In this document: piece after piece, positions 50,601 through 59,995 of the stretch
How positions within the stretch are numbered: position 1 is the first letter of the stretch
How the letters are laid out: each line of letters begins with the position of its first letter
NCBI RefSeq assembly: GCF_001039355.2
Contig: NW_019773515.1
Span: forward strand, 384,376-444,370
DNA: 59,995 bases
Direction: 5' to 3'
DNA from: Lingula anatina
Lineage: Eukaryota > Brachiopoda > Lingulata > Lingulida > Lingulidae
Position numbers and translations under genes: made by a program
Notes under the pieces: generated by a model
Databases searched by the model: none
Seen by the model: only the letters and a program-made list of their open reading frames with translations
What the model was told of the DNA's origin: nothing

Positions 50601-53600
50601 ATCAAGCTAAGTATTGGAACCCAGTCCAGGTCCGGGTGATCTTTACCTTAGCTAATAAAATCCCTACCATGTAATTAAAAAAAAAAACACATGCACTCCA
50701 TATGTTAATCTACCTGTCATAGTCAGCTTAAATGAACTATTAATATAACAGTTCTTTTCTATTTCTACGATTGAAACCTTGGAAATCTATGTCACAGTAA
50801 CCTTCTTACCATTTGGACAGCAATGAACCCCATCTTTACAACAGACAGCATCTGGCACTGGACAGCAGCCATATTGACCACTGGGCAGTTTACAGCAGGT
50901 GTTTCCATCTGGACATTGAGACTGACCATCTGGACACATCACAATCCCAACATTGGTATCCACAAGGACAGCTTTATCTGGTATCACTGAAATGGCTTTA
51001 GTCTCCTGAACACATTCCCCAGTAGTTGTCTGACAAGTAAAGCCTGAAATAGTCACAATCAGAAAAAAATATACAAATCAACAAAGCTAAAACATAATTA
51101 GCATTGGATGAAACTCAATGTGGTCGTATTGTCTTTCACAAAGTGTTCAGTTATTTTTTGTCTTTAATATCTAAGGGACCATTCCCTGACCCAATCAAAC
51201 TAACTGGGGATAGATCTATCTCCAAGCGGATTCTCTCTAAATTTCAATCAACCTAAGCAGCATGGATGTATGTCATGCCTACTGAAGCTGCTATGGGTAA
51301 TTAATGATCATTTAGCAGCTTTAGTGGGCGTGACAGAGATCTAAGTCGCTTAAACTGAAAACAATTACAAGATGATCGTATAAGATGGATCCATCAAGTT
51401 AGATCAATCTAAGTATTGGAACCCAGTCCAGGTCCGGGTGATCTTTACCTTAGCTAGTAAAATCCCTACCATGTAATTAAAAAAAAAAAAAAAAAACACA
51501 TGCACTCCATATGTTAATCTACCTGTCATAGTCAGCTTAAATGAACTATTAATCTAACAATTTTTTCTATTTCTACGATTGAAACCTTGGAAATCTATGT
51601 CACAGTAACCTACTTACCATTTGGACAGCAATGAACCCCATCTTTACAACAGACAGCATCTGGCACTGGACAGCAGCCATATTGACCACTGGGCAGTTTA
51701 CAGCAGGTGTTTCCATCTGGACACTGAGACTGACCATCTGGACACATCACAATCCCAACATTTTCTGAGGGCATCTTTGCAGGTGTTTTTGTTAACCAAG
51801 ACATGACAGAATTTTGAAGATGGCATGTGCCTGCACTGACATCACACGTAAGACCTGCAATAAGAGAAAGAAATTTCGATACTATTTTTGATCACAAGTA
51901 CACATGATCTTACATGGTCTCAATCATTAAAGAAATGACCTTACCCTGGTGAGGCTATTATTCCAGTGACTTCCAGTTATGTGGTCCAGCAATTACCTCC
52001 CCTTATAATGGCGAAATGTGTGAGTTGCAACAATGGCTTAACCCTAATCCTTCCAGCATATTTTGCAACATATTCCTACCAGGTGGGGTTGTTTATGACC
52101 CTGTGGCATTATTCATGACATACCTATATATTTTTGGCTAGCTACACAACAAGCAGCTTTTTAAAGTAAAGAAAAAACTCTTCTATATTGCCAAGGCAAC
52201 AGAGTCTAATATTGTAGTCATATGATATAAATATTTTTCAATAAAGCCTCTGTTGGTCTACAAAACATGAAGGTGAAAATTGAAAAAAAAAATGATTATA
52301 ATAACATTAATGACAATCACTGATAGGGTTTCTAATACATACTTCCATGGTAGCAAACTGATCCTTTTTCTTACAAAATTATTCTAAGGTCACATTGATC
52401 TACTTACCATTTGGACAGCAATGAACCCCATCTTTACAACAGACAGCATCTGGCACTGGACAGCAGCCATATTGACCACTGGCTAGTCTACAGCAGGTGT
52501 TCCCATTTGGACATTCAGACTGACCATCTGGACACATCACTGACCCCACTTTTTCTTTAAACGTCTTTGCTGATGTTTTTGTAAACCAAGAAATGACAGA
52601 ATTTTGACTATGGCATGTTCCAGCACGGACATCACACGTATAACCTGCAATAGGAGGGCATTTCAAAAGTTAAAAAAAAACTAACACATGACCAAGGCAA
52701 CAGTCTTTTAGTCATATAAACATAAATTCTATTTAAGGCTCTGTTGGTCTACAAAAAATCATTTTTGAACAGAAAGGCGGCTCCTGGTTATTAAAAAGGA
52801 TGCATGGAAGGGGGAACACTGGCTCTTTCCGCTGATTATAAAAGGGTTTATTAAGAATTAACGTGAAATTTAAAAAAATACATCTCGCAACTTTATACTA
52901 GTATACAATTTTCAGTTTACACTTCTAGTTTCATTGCAGTTTACAAGAAGTCCGACTGTTACTGGTTTTATACATGTAGTTTTATTCATTAGTGTTTCCT
53001 TTTCTGAACCATTAGTACGTATTTCAAATGGTTATCTTGCCAGTTGTCAGCAATGTAGGGCCGAGACAGTGTGTACCCCGCTATACAGATACAAGGTGTA
53101 CATATGGTTTCATGCTTCAAAAGATTCAAAAGACCCTTTTTTTAAGACGTTTCTGTGTAAACATTGACCTTAATAGCCCAGTTGATGAATAATTTTGTAG
53201 GTCACAGTAACCTACTTACCATCTGGACAGCAATGAACCCCATCTTTACAACAGACAGCTTTTGGCACTGGACAGCAGCCATACTGACCACTGGCTAGTT
53301 TACAGCAGGTGTTTCCTGATGGACAAGCAGTCTGACCATCAGGACACCGGACATCACTGGCTACAACTGAATCTGGACTAATGCTCGATTCCTTCAGTAT
53401 AGGTGATGCATCAGGGACCTGAGTAGGTGTTTTAGTCTTCATGATTTTCTGACCAGGAGCCTTGTTGAAGTGGACCAGCCCCAGGGTGGCTGCACGGGTG
53501 TCGTTTAGCTCACAGCCCCCACCCCCTTCACACATGTGCCCTGGGGGGCAGCAGTACACCTTATCAGCACAACACACAGCCTGGAAAATTGGAGAAAATT

Positions 53601-56223
53601 GGAAAAAATCTATAACAGGCAATATGTGTCACAGATAATCAGCCTCCACAAACAGTATGACAATTATTTGGATATCGTAATTTCATGGTGCCATAGACGG
53701 GCATGTGGAGAAGTTAAATAGCCCATGATTGATGAGGAAAACCAGGCCCGTAAGGGGGGGAGCGGCGGAGTTTAAATTAACCGTCTAAATTTAGCCATTT
53801 TAGATTAGCCATATCAATTTAACACACTAAGGCCACATTCATAACCGATAATCTGCAGACTAAGTGGTCCACGAATCAAATATGGCCGACCCCACTCGAT
53901 GTCGAATAATCCCCAAATGGTGTACCTGTCTACCACATGTGCCAGACCTGATGGCAAGATTTAATTTGTTTAACTCAGCAATTTTAAATAAGCCATATTA
54001 ATTTAGCCATATCAAATTATAGCAATATTAACAAGTCTTAAAACTATTCTTTATTAAACAAAGTTCATGTATAATTCAAATAAAATCATCCATTTCATAC
54101 ATTGATAGTAGGGCAGCATCCATATCCCCCTGCCTTGGCTGCACAGCAGGTGCTGTTATCAGGGCACTGCTCTTTCTGGTCTGGACATGAGATCATCTTG
54201 CCTTCTCTGGATGGTGGCTCCCTCTTTGGAGCTGGTTCTTCAGCTTTTGAGGAAAATTTTTCTTCAGACTGTTTTGGTGGCTGTGACAGGAAAAATGTAA
54301 ATGTAAAGATAGTTCCACGTAACTAAATTTTTTTGAAATATTCCAAAACTTAAATCATTCAGTCGTTAAAGCTTTGTTTACAAGTGTTCCAGGACATCAA
54401 CTTTATAATGTTTATTGGTAAATGCCAATGTTTACACTCAAATTTCAATACCATTTATTTAAGCATTACATTTATATTGTATTGTAAAAACATCTTTCAG
54501 CCTGTGAATCTGAGTCTTTAACAAACATACAAATTACACTTGGTGTTCTGAACAGTATACGTAATGCTACACATATTTTGTCAGCTCCCACATTGGAGGA
54601 TTATGGGTATATACAAAAAATACCAGAGAGAGAGAGAGAGAGAGAGAGTTAGAGAGAGAGAATCTTACAAAGAACATATCAGTCCACATTGCAGTAAGGT
54701 GTGGGTCTCCACTGGTACACAGTCCTGTACCCTCATCACACTTATGTCCTGCTGGACAACAGTGCAGGGAATTTGGACAACAGACCGCCTGGAAGAAACA
54801 AGTCATAAACCATGAACTGTTTGTGAGATATGGTAAATTTTAAGGGGTGAAAAAACACATTAATCCTTTCTCTGAAAGTATTTGTAAGAAGGGTACTCAA
54901 TCGGACTTTAATTCTTATTTTAATTCTATATTTTAATATTTTAATCTGTAATACCCCTGTACTTGCATAAGTTTTAACTGCCAATTTTCTTATGTGCTAC
55001 GACAGTGACAAATACAAGTCGAATGATATATAAAAGAGATGTGCAACAGTACATGTACAGGTGCAAATGTGAAGTTTCTCCCTGTAGTGAAGGTGTGCTC
55101 AAATTTGGGCATGATAATTAGTTTTTTTCTCTCAATGTCGTCTGTAACTGCACTATGGCATGTCATGAGCATTTGCGAGACATTTAATATGAAAGATGAC
55201 ATCAACAGTGTACTATACGGGTTGAATTTATTGGTCCAACTTGGAAAGAATGATGAAAGTTTTTCAATTTATTTTCCAAGCCGGCTCCCATATACTATAT
55301 AAGGAGAAAATTGATAAACAACTTGGTCCTTATTTTCAAGCCTATAAGTGGATATTTAGATGTGCTAACTGCTATCAGATGCTTGGAATCTTTATAATCA
55401 TCCAAGTGTATGCTAAATACTAGTTATAACGACTCATTGTCCACTGTGTGCCACACACAAGAGTAATTACATCGAGGTATGGTAGGGATATTATTTGCTC
55501 TAGGTAGTTTTAACTGAATTATCGGTGAATAATGAATTAGGGGTTGATTATGATTAGTACCTTTATGGGTTCATTAACTCATTAGAGGGCCTGACAGTTT
55601 AGTAAACTAGCTGATAAGAATTATCTTAAAAGGCCAAGCCTAAAGCTGAAATGCACTAGGTGGAAAAAGTAGCTCAAGGTAGATTTTGGAGATGCATAGC
55701 TGTAGGTAATTAAGCCATGTGAACTGTAATTTCAGACCAGTATCAGAAGAAATGAAACGTAGCCTACCACGCGGAAAGAATCTCAGTACGATTATTTTTG
55801 GAACTTCAGAGTATTGTAGTTAGGAAAAAAAGAAACATTCCTATTTTTCTTCCCCGATGCCTTTTTTCAGCTTCCTAAACAAGGCAGCATCACAGAAAAC
55901 TGAACAGACACCTGACACGACAGCTGATTTCACAACTAAACAACATATAACACTGTGTTTAGTCGGTGCCATCTAAATAAGTGCATTATGATTGCAACAA
56001 GAGCATTCATTACCAATTTAATGGCTGCATCAGTAAGTTTTGCAGTAGTTGATATACAGGAGCGGATTTAGGCCGTCTTCTGGGTCTTCCGGAAGACGGT
56101 CAGACTTTCAAGTTTACATTGAAAGGTGTCTAATTTTTCCGTCGGAAGACGGTCAAAAATGAAGAAGAATGGATCAACAAAGATAATTTGGAAGACTTTC
56201 AGAAAATATCTCTGTATCCGCCC

Positions 56224-56288
<65 letters not shown>

Positions 56289-57341
56289 CACCAATGCAAA
56301 TTTGACAGATCTTATCAAAGCAAAAGTATCACAGCTTCATGTACAGGTACAATGTAGGTAGGAAAATTCCGATCGCTATTCCCGTTACTATTTCACCAAC
56401 GAAAAAAAGTCAACAGGTATAGAAGACAAGCATGAGAACCCTTCATTTATTAGATAACAGAAAACGATATTGAAAAGACCGAAACAGATTTCGAGGTGCT
56501 GATGAAAGCTTGAGTTCAAGCAATTGTAATGCTGTATCCAAGCGACCATCAGAGAGGGACAGCAAGCAATCTAGATTATAATAAGTTCGGGTTGCTCGTG
56601 AGCAATCAAAACAACGTATTTGAGACAATGGGCAATTATTTGTTCGATCGTAGTTGTCTTTAAAAGAAAATGTTATGATTCCAGTCTTTTCGTTTTATTT
56701 TTTCATGGTTTCTCATGCATGGAGCTTTAACTGAATAGAAAACTGCTAGCCCACCGAAACGGGGAGCCTCATAAGAAACGCAAGGGAATTGACAAATGTG
56801 GTATAATTCTCACCATTTTTCAAAAAATCGGGGTCATGTCGATACTCCCCTGCACCGTTATTCCCCCTCACCAATACTCCCCCTAAGTAAATTTTTGTGT
56901 TATGAGCATCGATACGACCCCACACTGATAGATCCCCGTATCAATACATCCCCTGTAAAATTGCCAATGTACATGTAGGCGCACCGTTACTCCCCCACAC
57001 CGATACTCCCCCACATCATTGCTTCCCCGCATCGATACTGCAGGGGAGTTTCGGTGCGGGAGAGTATCGGTGCGGGGATATACTAGTGCGGGGGCGTTTC
57101 GGTGCGGGGACGTATACATAGGGATGTTACCCTAAATACGTACATTTTCTCCTTGGCAACAAACAGCAAAGCCTGTCACCAGATGGCAACAGGTGGCTCC
57201 CAAAGGACAGCCCGCATCGGTTTCTGGTGGACACGGCTGATTGCGTCCTTCATGTAAGCTGGTCTTGTGGGACTCAAAGAACAAAGTGCTAGCTGCTGCC
57301 AGTGGCAACACTGCTATGAATAATAAATACAGCTGCTTCAT
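44619..57341 (-). CDS. GRN-like: Progranulin: secreted precursor with 13 granulin modules (14 exons)
   Basis: Minus-strand exons are 57341-57144, 54788-54669, 54280-54101, 53580-53220, 52644-52408, 51854-51618, 51043-50810, 49964-49731, 49176-48940, 48379-48146, 47577-47344, 46776-46543, 45974-45741 and 44983-44619. They join to exactly 1113 codons (1112 residues). The signal peptide is MKQLYLLFIAVLPLAAAS. Thirteen modules follow, each with the 12-cysteine granulin pattern (CPDGQ..CP.GNTCCKL, GQYGCCPVPDAVCC, GVHCCPNG, TCD...GTC). Modules 1 and 2 are split in the middle, before AVCC; from exon 4 on, introns fall in phase 1 just before the last two cysteines, so each 3' exon is a symmetric phase 1-1 cassette that can be duplicated without frame loss. 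Linkers are Ser/Lys/Glu/Pro-rich. Progranulins are secreted or lysosomal growth-factor-like precursors processed to granulins. An in-gene gap at 50270 may hide another exon. Confidence 0.93.
45419..45436. repeat. (AT)n tract within a partial intron duplication
   Basis: A short AT run separates two copies of about 160 bp (GACAGAGATCTA... to the GTAATT end) in the last granulin intron, at about 45262-45418 and 45448-45605, making this intron longer than the others (757 against about 567 bp). Confidence 0.75.
50270..50270. other. Single-base assembly gap inside a granulin intron
   Basis: The single n joins AGATCTAAGTCG (middle of the palindromic element) to TACAAATCAACAAAGC (normally just upstream of a granulin exon in minus-strand terms). 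The two sides are not neighbours in any other unit, so the n marks a collapsed or missing segment. Confidence 0.9.
52645..53219 (-). other. Granulin intron 4
   Basis: Unique 575-bp intron between exons 4 and 5, without the palindromic element. Nothing else recognised. Confidence 0.7.
53581..54100 (-). other. Granulin intron 3
   Basis: About 520 bp, AT-rich, with two diverged direct copies of an AATTTAGCCATATCAAATT-like phrase (about 53785-53825 and 53980-54020). No exon seen. Confidence 0.7.
54289..54668 (-). other. Granulin intron 2 with (AG)n tract
   Basis: The intron holds an AG microsatellite at about 54624-54662, only a few bases inside the donor of exon 2 (GTAAGA at 54668-54663). Otherwise featureless. 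Confidence 0.7.
56060..56230. mobile_element. Small TIR element next to an AT microsatellite
   Basis: The left end ACAGGAGCGGATTTAG and right end CTGTATCCGCCCCTG form an imperfect inverted repeat around CAGGNGCGGAT. Inside, GGAAGACGGTCA-type words are repeated three times. CAGGGGCGGAT-like ends occur on some hAT-type MITEs; this placement is tentative. Confidence 0.5.
56227..56284. repeat. (AT)n microsatellite
   Basis: Uninterrupted AT tract of about 58 bp in granulin intron 1. Confidence 0.97.
56838..57120. repeat. Foldback block of 16-18-bp units
   Basis: In the left part CGATACTCCCC / CACCGTTACTCCCC-type units repeat on the plus strand. From about 57040 the reverse complement (GGGGAGTTTCGGTGCGGG and similar) repeats about four times. 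Short degenerate units in opposite orientations on the two arms resemble foldback-type elements. Confidence 0.65.
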
Positions 57342-58090
57342 CTGAAAAAATAAATATTGCAGAAAAATATCAGGTATCAACAAAGTGGCACATGATAACG
57401 GGTACTTTTACATCTTCTTCGGCGATCTTTTAGGGGAGACCGGGGCTAGTTGGACCCCGGGGTAAGTTGGCCCCCCCATCAATTTATGACAAAGTAACTA
57501 TGAGGTAAAAGAATTGGAATACTTTGAACTTATGTTAATGTCTTTTGTGCGGTTTATCTTCGTCAAACTAAGTTTTGAATTGTAAACCATTTGAAAGTCT
57601 AAACCCTTAAAGACTGTTCTCAGTGGGTTAGATTAATGTATAGAAGCAGGTTCTATGTAAAGCTTTGATCAGATTTGTGTTTTGTGAGATTGTTTATTAT
57701 TATATTAATAAGTCTGGGTCACAAAAGTCCTGTTAAGACAACTAGAATAAAGAATTAGAAAACGAAAACTATTTATCATGATTTCGGAGCACAGCCAGAA
57801 GTACTTCCGGCTCAAGGTCACGACCTCGATTTTCCCACGCTTACGACCAATCACAGCAGGCTTCAGTCAGAATGAGATAGACGTCACGACTACACAGCGA
57901 AACTTGTCAGACATGTAAGTGCCGCCTGTCCATCTTTTCGGTACATGTACCGATCAAAAATAGACAACGTAAAGCCCAAAACGCTCTTATACACGTAACC
58001 AACTTTGTATGAGCACAAATATTGTCATTTATTGTGAACAGGATAATATGATAATCAGACACACTTGAGACCTGTGAAGCGCATACTCAC
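57342..58090. other. Region upstream of the granulin start
   Basis: On the minus strand the granulin ATG is preceded directly by TTATTTTTTCAG, a good acceptor, so a 5' UTR exon probably lies upstream in or beyond this stretch. It includes GGGGCTAGTTGGACCCCGGG followed by GGTAAGTTGG, a short palindromic GC-rich motif, and the promoter-like cluster at 57803-57887. No coding exon was seen. Confidence 0.5.
57803..57887. promoter_or_regulatory. Promoter-like cluster (ETS, CCAAT, CRE words)
   Basis: ACTTCCGG (ETS core, 57803-57810), CCAAT (57847-57851) and GACGTCAC (CRE-like, 57880-57887) fall within 85 bp, about 0.5 kb upstream of the granulin ATG. Motif presence alone is weak evidence. The cluster could serve granulin on the minus strand or a plus-strand transcript; a GTAAGT donor lies at 57915 on the plus strand. 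Confidence 0.3.
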
Positions 58091-58302
58091 GTGTCGAGGA
58101 GTAGTTTCGCCATTGCCTCGTATGTGAGTCCTAACTCAGCTTTAAGTGTCCTCCACCGCCCCACCTCCCTCCCAACATACACAGTCTGAGTGCTTCTTCG
58201 TCTGTCTCTAATTTTCTTTCGTATCTTTCGAACTGGAGTGGCTATTTTCTTTCGTCCCTTTTTGTCGCTCTCCTCTTCAGACTTGACGCGCGTCTGAGCC
58301 AT
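58091..58302 (-). CDS. First coding exon of an unidentified gene
   Basis: The minus-strand ATG at 58302 opens 70 codons plus two bases to GAC AC followed by GTGAGT (phase 2 donor). The product begins MAQTRVKSEEESDKKGRKK, is very basic (likely nuclear), and continues with VGREVGRWRTLKAELGLTYE and AMAKLLLD. Short W-x2-L-K-x-x-L-G-L segments of this kind occur near the N-terminus of many uncharacterised, often multicopy, invertebrate nuclear proteins; I cannot name a family. No phase-matched second exon was found before the granulin gene. It is the only coding exon here with an E2F-type palindrome at its start. Confidence 0.5.
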
Positions 58303-58311
58303 GTTTGCTGT

Positions 58312-58323
58312 TTTGGCGCCAAA
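58312..58323. promoter_or_regulatory. E2F-type palindrome
   Basis: TTTGGCGCCAAA is a perfect 12-bp palindrome matching the E2F consensus, 10 bp upstream of the minus-strand ATG at 58302. Its placement suggests cell-cycle control of the downstream gene; this is inference. Confidence 0.55.
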
Positions 58324-59513
58324 TAGTAACATCCGGGTCTCAGCCGTAGTACTTCATTCATAGTAAACCGCGAGACTTAGCGAGAAATTGCGCGTTCTGA
58401 AGCCGTACTGTGAGGTGGTAGCTGAGTATTTAAGACGAGTCGTCTTTTATTATTTAATGGAACTTAAAAACGGTATTAGGTAGGTTCATTTTCTCAACGG
58501 TTTTGGATAGGATATACCTTGGTCATTATGGGGAAATTGGTGAGATTTCCAGGAAAATTCATTTTCGTGCTATTTTAAGGGTTTAACGCGCTGAGACTGT
58601 CTTTAATAAAACCATGTACGTGACAATTATACCTGTGAAACTGTCACCATTTTTATCCTTCCCATTAGTGCAGGAAGTTTTTAAATGTTCATGATTCTTG
58701 ATAGAAATTTTGATAGCTTTCAGAAAACAATTTTAATATGTACTATGAGGATGTCTCACACTTATTGAAAATTTGTATTGGTAACCTTTAAAAAAGAAGT
58801 GTTTCACAAGATTATTTTATTTATAAAATACTTATTTATATATTTACCTCAGTTAATTTAAGTATAAATCATATTATCAGATATCTCTAATAGATTGGCT
58901 TTTTGCTTTTTAAATATAATTAACGCACAAACAAGTCACAACAGTTCTTTTTCACTTTCCTTTTTTTTGCGACACACGCAGTAACCACTGATAATCTACC
59001 TCTGATGTGTAATAATAATATAATTATTTATAATATATCACGGATAGGGAAGTCGGTGGAACTGAAAGTACTTTTGAGGCCTACAACAGCAAAAACATGT
59101 CGTTGCAGCAGCAAGCTTCAACATGATTTAAGTCACAACGATATGTTGATAATTATGTTTAGTCGGTTTAAATGTAACGGTAATATGACTGGGTCGAGAC
59201 CCTCAAAAACGATGTTGACTTCAAGTTCGAGTTTAAATTCCATTGTTTTGTTCACATTTAAATGTAAGAAATATCTACGCTCAATTTGCCAACATCAGCG
59301 TAATTATTTAACATACCGTGTGTTCCGAGTTGTGCCTCTTTTGCATATTTCACCAGTCTTGTGTTCGGCAGATAAAGTGTCCGCTCGTCAAAGCAACCCG
59401 GATTAAATAGCGGCTTTCGGCTTGTGATAAAATCATGTGACGATTTGTGCATTAAGTGGCCGTTTGGCACGCACTGTTGCACCAATGTTGTCACTGCTGC
59501 TGATGGCCTCACT
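58324..59513. other. Intergenic region
   Basis: AT-rich, no supported exon, no long repeat recognised. Confidence 0.5.
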
Positions 59514-59837
59514 GTTGCACCAACTGTCAGTGTTACTGATGCTGTCACTACTGCCGATGGCCTCACTGTTGCACCAACTGTCAGTGTTACTGATGCTGTC
59601 ACTACTGCCGATGGCCTCACTGTTGCACCAACTGTCAGTGTTACTGATGCTGTCACTACTGCCGATGGCCTCACTGTTGCACCAACTGTCAGTGTTACCG
59701 ATGCTGTCACTACTGCCGATGGCCTCACTGTTGCACCAACTGTCAGTGTTACTGATGCTGTCACTACTGCCGATGGCCTCACTGTTGCACCAACTGTCAG
59801 CGTTACTGATGCAGTTACTACCGCCGATGGCCTCACT
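59514..59837 (+). repeat. Displaced copies of the mucin 54-bp repeat
   Basis: Six full 54-bp units, preceded by a truncated one at about 59476-59513, encode the same 18-residue unit as 35779-37560. Most units are identical to the main array; the fourth has ACCGAT, and the last has AGCGTTACTGATGCAGTTAC, a variant like main-array copy 2. The reading frame continues about 30 codons upstream and 16 downstream without a recognisable exon border, and AATCAGAAATCGAAGG follows directly. No CBM14-like module adjoins, so it looks like a duplicated fragment or the edge of another mucin gene. Confidence 0.9.
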
Positions 59838-59995
59838 TTTAATCAGAAATCGAAGGTGGGCGCAGGACCCCTTGCTCCCCCCCCTTAAATCCACCACTGC
59901 GAAGCTATATTGGAGGCCTCAGTATGTTGTCTTTAAATTCATTTTCAAAATTGTAGGCATCTTACGAGTGGGGGTTTAAGGTGAGATATGCCAAC
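59838..59995. other. Window end
   Basis: Includes a C-rich stretch (CTCCCCCCCCTTAAATCC) after the displaced repeat. No gene identified. Confidence 0.4.

Larger units (their letters stand above)
45107..51430. mobile_element. Palindromic element copied inside the granulin introns
   Basis: A palindromic element of about 260 bp lies at roughly 45107-45370, 46105-46365, 46907-47165, 47709-47965, 48510-48770, 50098-50269 (cut by the n), 50372-50630 and 51178-51430. It starts GGGACCATTCCC, has the centre AGCTGCTATGGGTAATTAAT, then AGCAGCTTTAGTAGGCGTGA, and ends TTGGAACCCAGTCC. It is related to 31152-31370 and 24471-24661. Its constant position in each unit shows one insertion that was then amplified with the exon. 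Confidence 0.75.
44984..52407 (-). repeat. Tandem exon-intron array of granulin units (about 0.8 kb each)
   Basis: Granulin exons with their introns recur at about 790-810 bp. Exon starts at 45974, 46776, 47577 and 48379 are 801-802 bp apart. Units between 46.5 and 48.4 kb are nearly identical in the introns as well as the exons, so the duplication is recent. Two exon types (TCQTTTG, 234 nt; TCDVSAG, 237 nt) and two intron types (with or without the palindromic element) alternate. The stretches 49180-49730 and 51860-52400 are paralogous introns, showing that multi-unit blocks were also duplicated. Confidence 0.95.
54789..57143 (-). other. Granulin intron 1 (2.4 kb)
   Basis: It separates the two halves of granulin module 1. 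It contains a MITE-like element (56060-56230), an AT microsatellite (56227-56284) and a foldback satellite block (56838-57120). No additional exon seen. Confidence 0.7.

Noticed and set aside
45744-51806. Repeated plus-strand frames of about 62 codons (MDSNEPHLYNRQHLALDS...)
   Set aside because: They are exact antisense shadows of the granulin exons and recur only because the exons do.
57437-57480. GGGGCTAGTTGGACCCCGGG motif with a GTAAGTTGG donor-like word
   Set aside because: It looks like a donor on the plus strand, but no exon precedes it and the motif is a short GC palindrome of the kind found in repeats.

Overview
This is a draft eukaryotic genomic window. The evidence is multi-exon genes with GT-AG introns, long introns, many microsatellites, short inverted-repeat transposons, a 138-base run of N (25864-26001) and a single n at 50270. 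It is most likely from a marine invertebrate: progranulin, a prokineticin/astakine-like protein, a chitin-binding-like mucin and a VWFD/ITIH-like secreted protein are all animal families. Frequent AGGCCTA-type words recall ambulacrarian (hemichordate or echinoderm) genomes, but the species cannot be fixed from sequence alone.

Layout. 1-3.8 kb: intergenic, with three palindromic elements. 3829-9835 (+): a secreted protein of 287 residues in five coding exons, with a divergent VWFD/ITIH-C-like domain and probably a 3' UTR exon. 9.8-14 kb: intergenic with repeats. 14026-37869 (+): a six-exon secreted mucin (1274 residues when joined). It has four six-cysteine chitin-binding-like modules, Thr/Pro linkers and 33 tandem copies of an 18-residue (54-bp) repeat. 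37.9-40.7 kb: intergenic. 40718-41643 (-): a three-exon, 115-residue secreted peptide with the ten-cysteine prokineticin/astakine/colipase-fold pattern. It has only short exons, so a length-based ORF scan misses it. 41.7-44.6 kb: intergenic plus the probable granulin 3' UTR. 44619-57341 (-): a 14-exon progranulin gene (1112 residues joined) with 13 granulin modules; ten 3' exons form a recently amplified tandem array of about 0.8 kb per unit. 58091-58302 (-): the first coding exon of another gene behind an E2F-type palindrome. 59514-59837 (+): six displaced copies of the mucin 54-bp repeat.

The four complete genes all encode secreted, mostly disulfide-rich extracellular proteins: two likely growth-factor/cytokine precursors (progranulin, prokineticin-like), a mucin and a VWFD-like protein. 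Nothing in the sequence shows that they work together. The dominant evolutionary signal is tandem amplification, at codon-repeat scale in the mucin, at exon scale in granulin and at module scale in the mucin 5' half. The joined reading frames of all four genes close exactly on multiples of three, which supports the exon models. No tRNA, rRNA, CRISPR or prokaryotic operon structure was seen.
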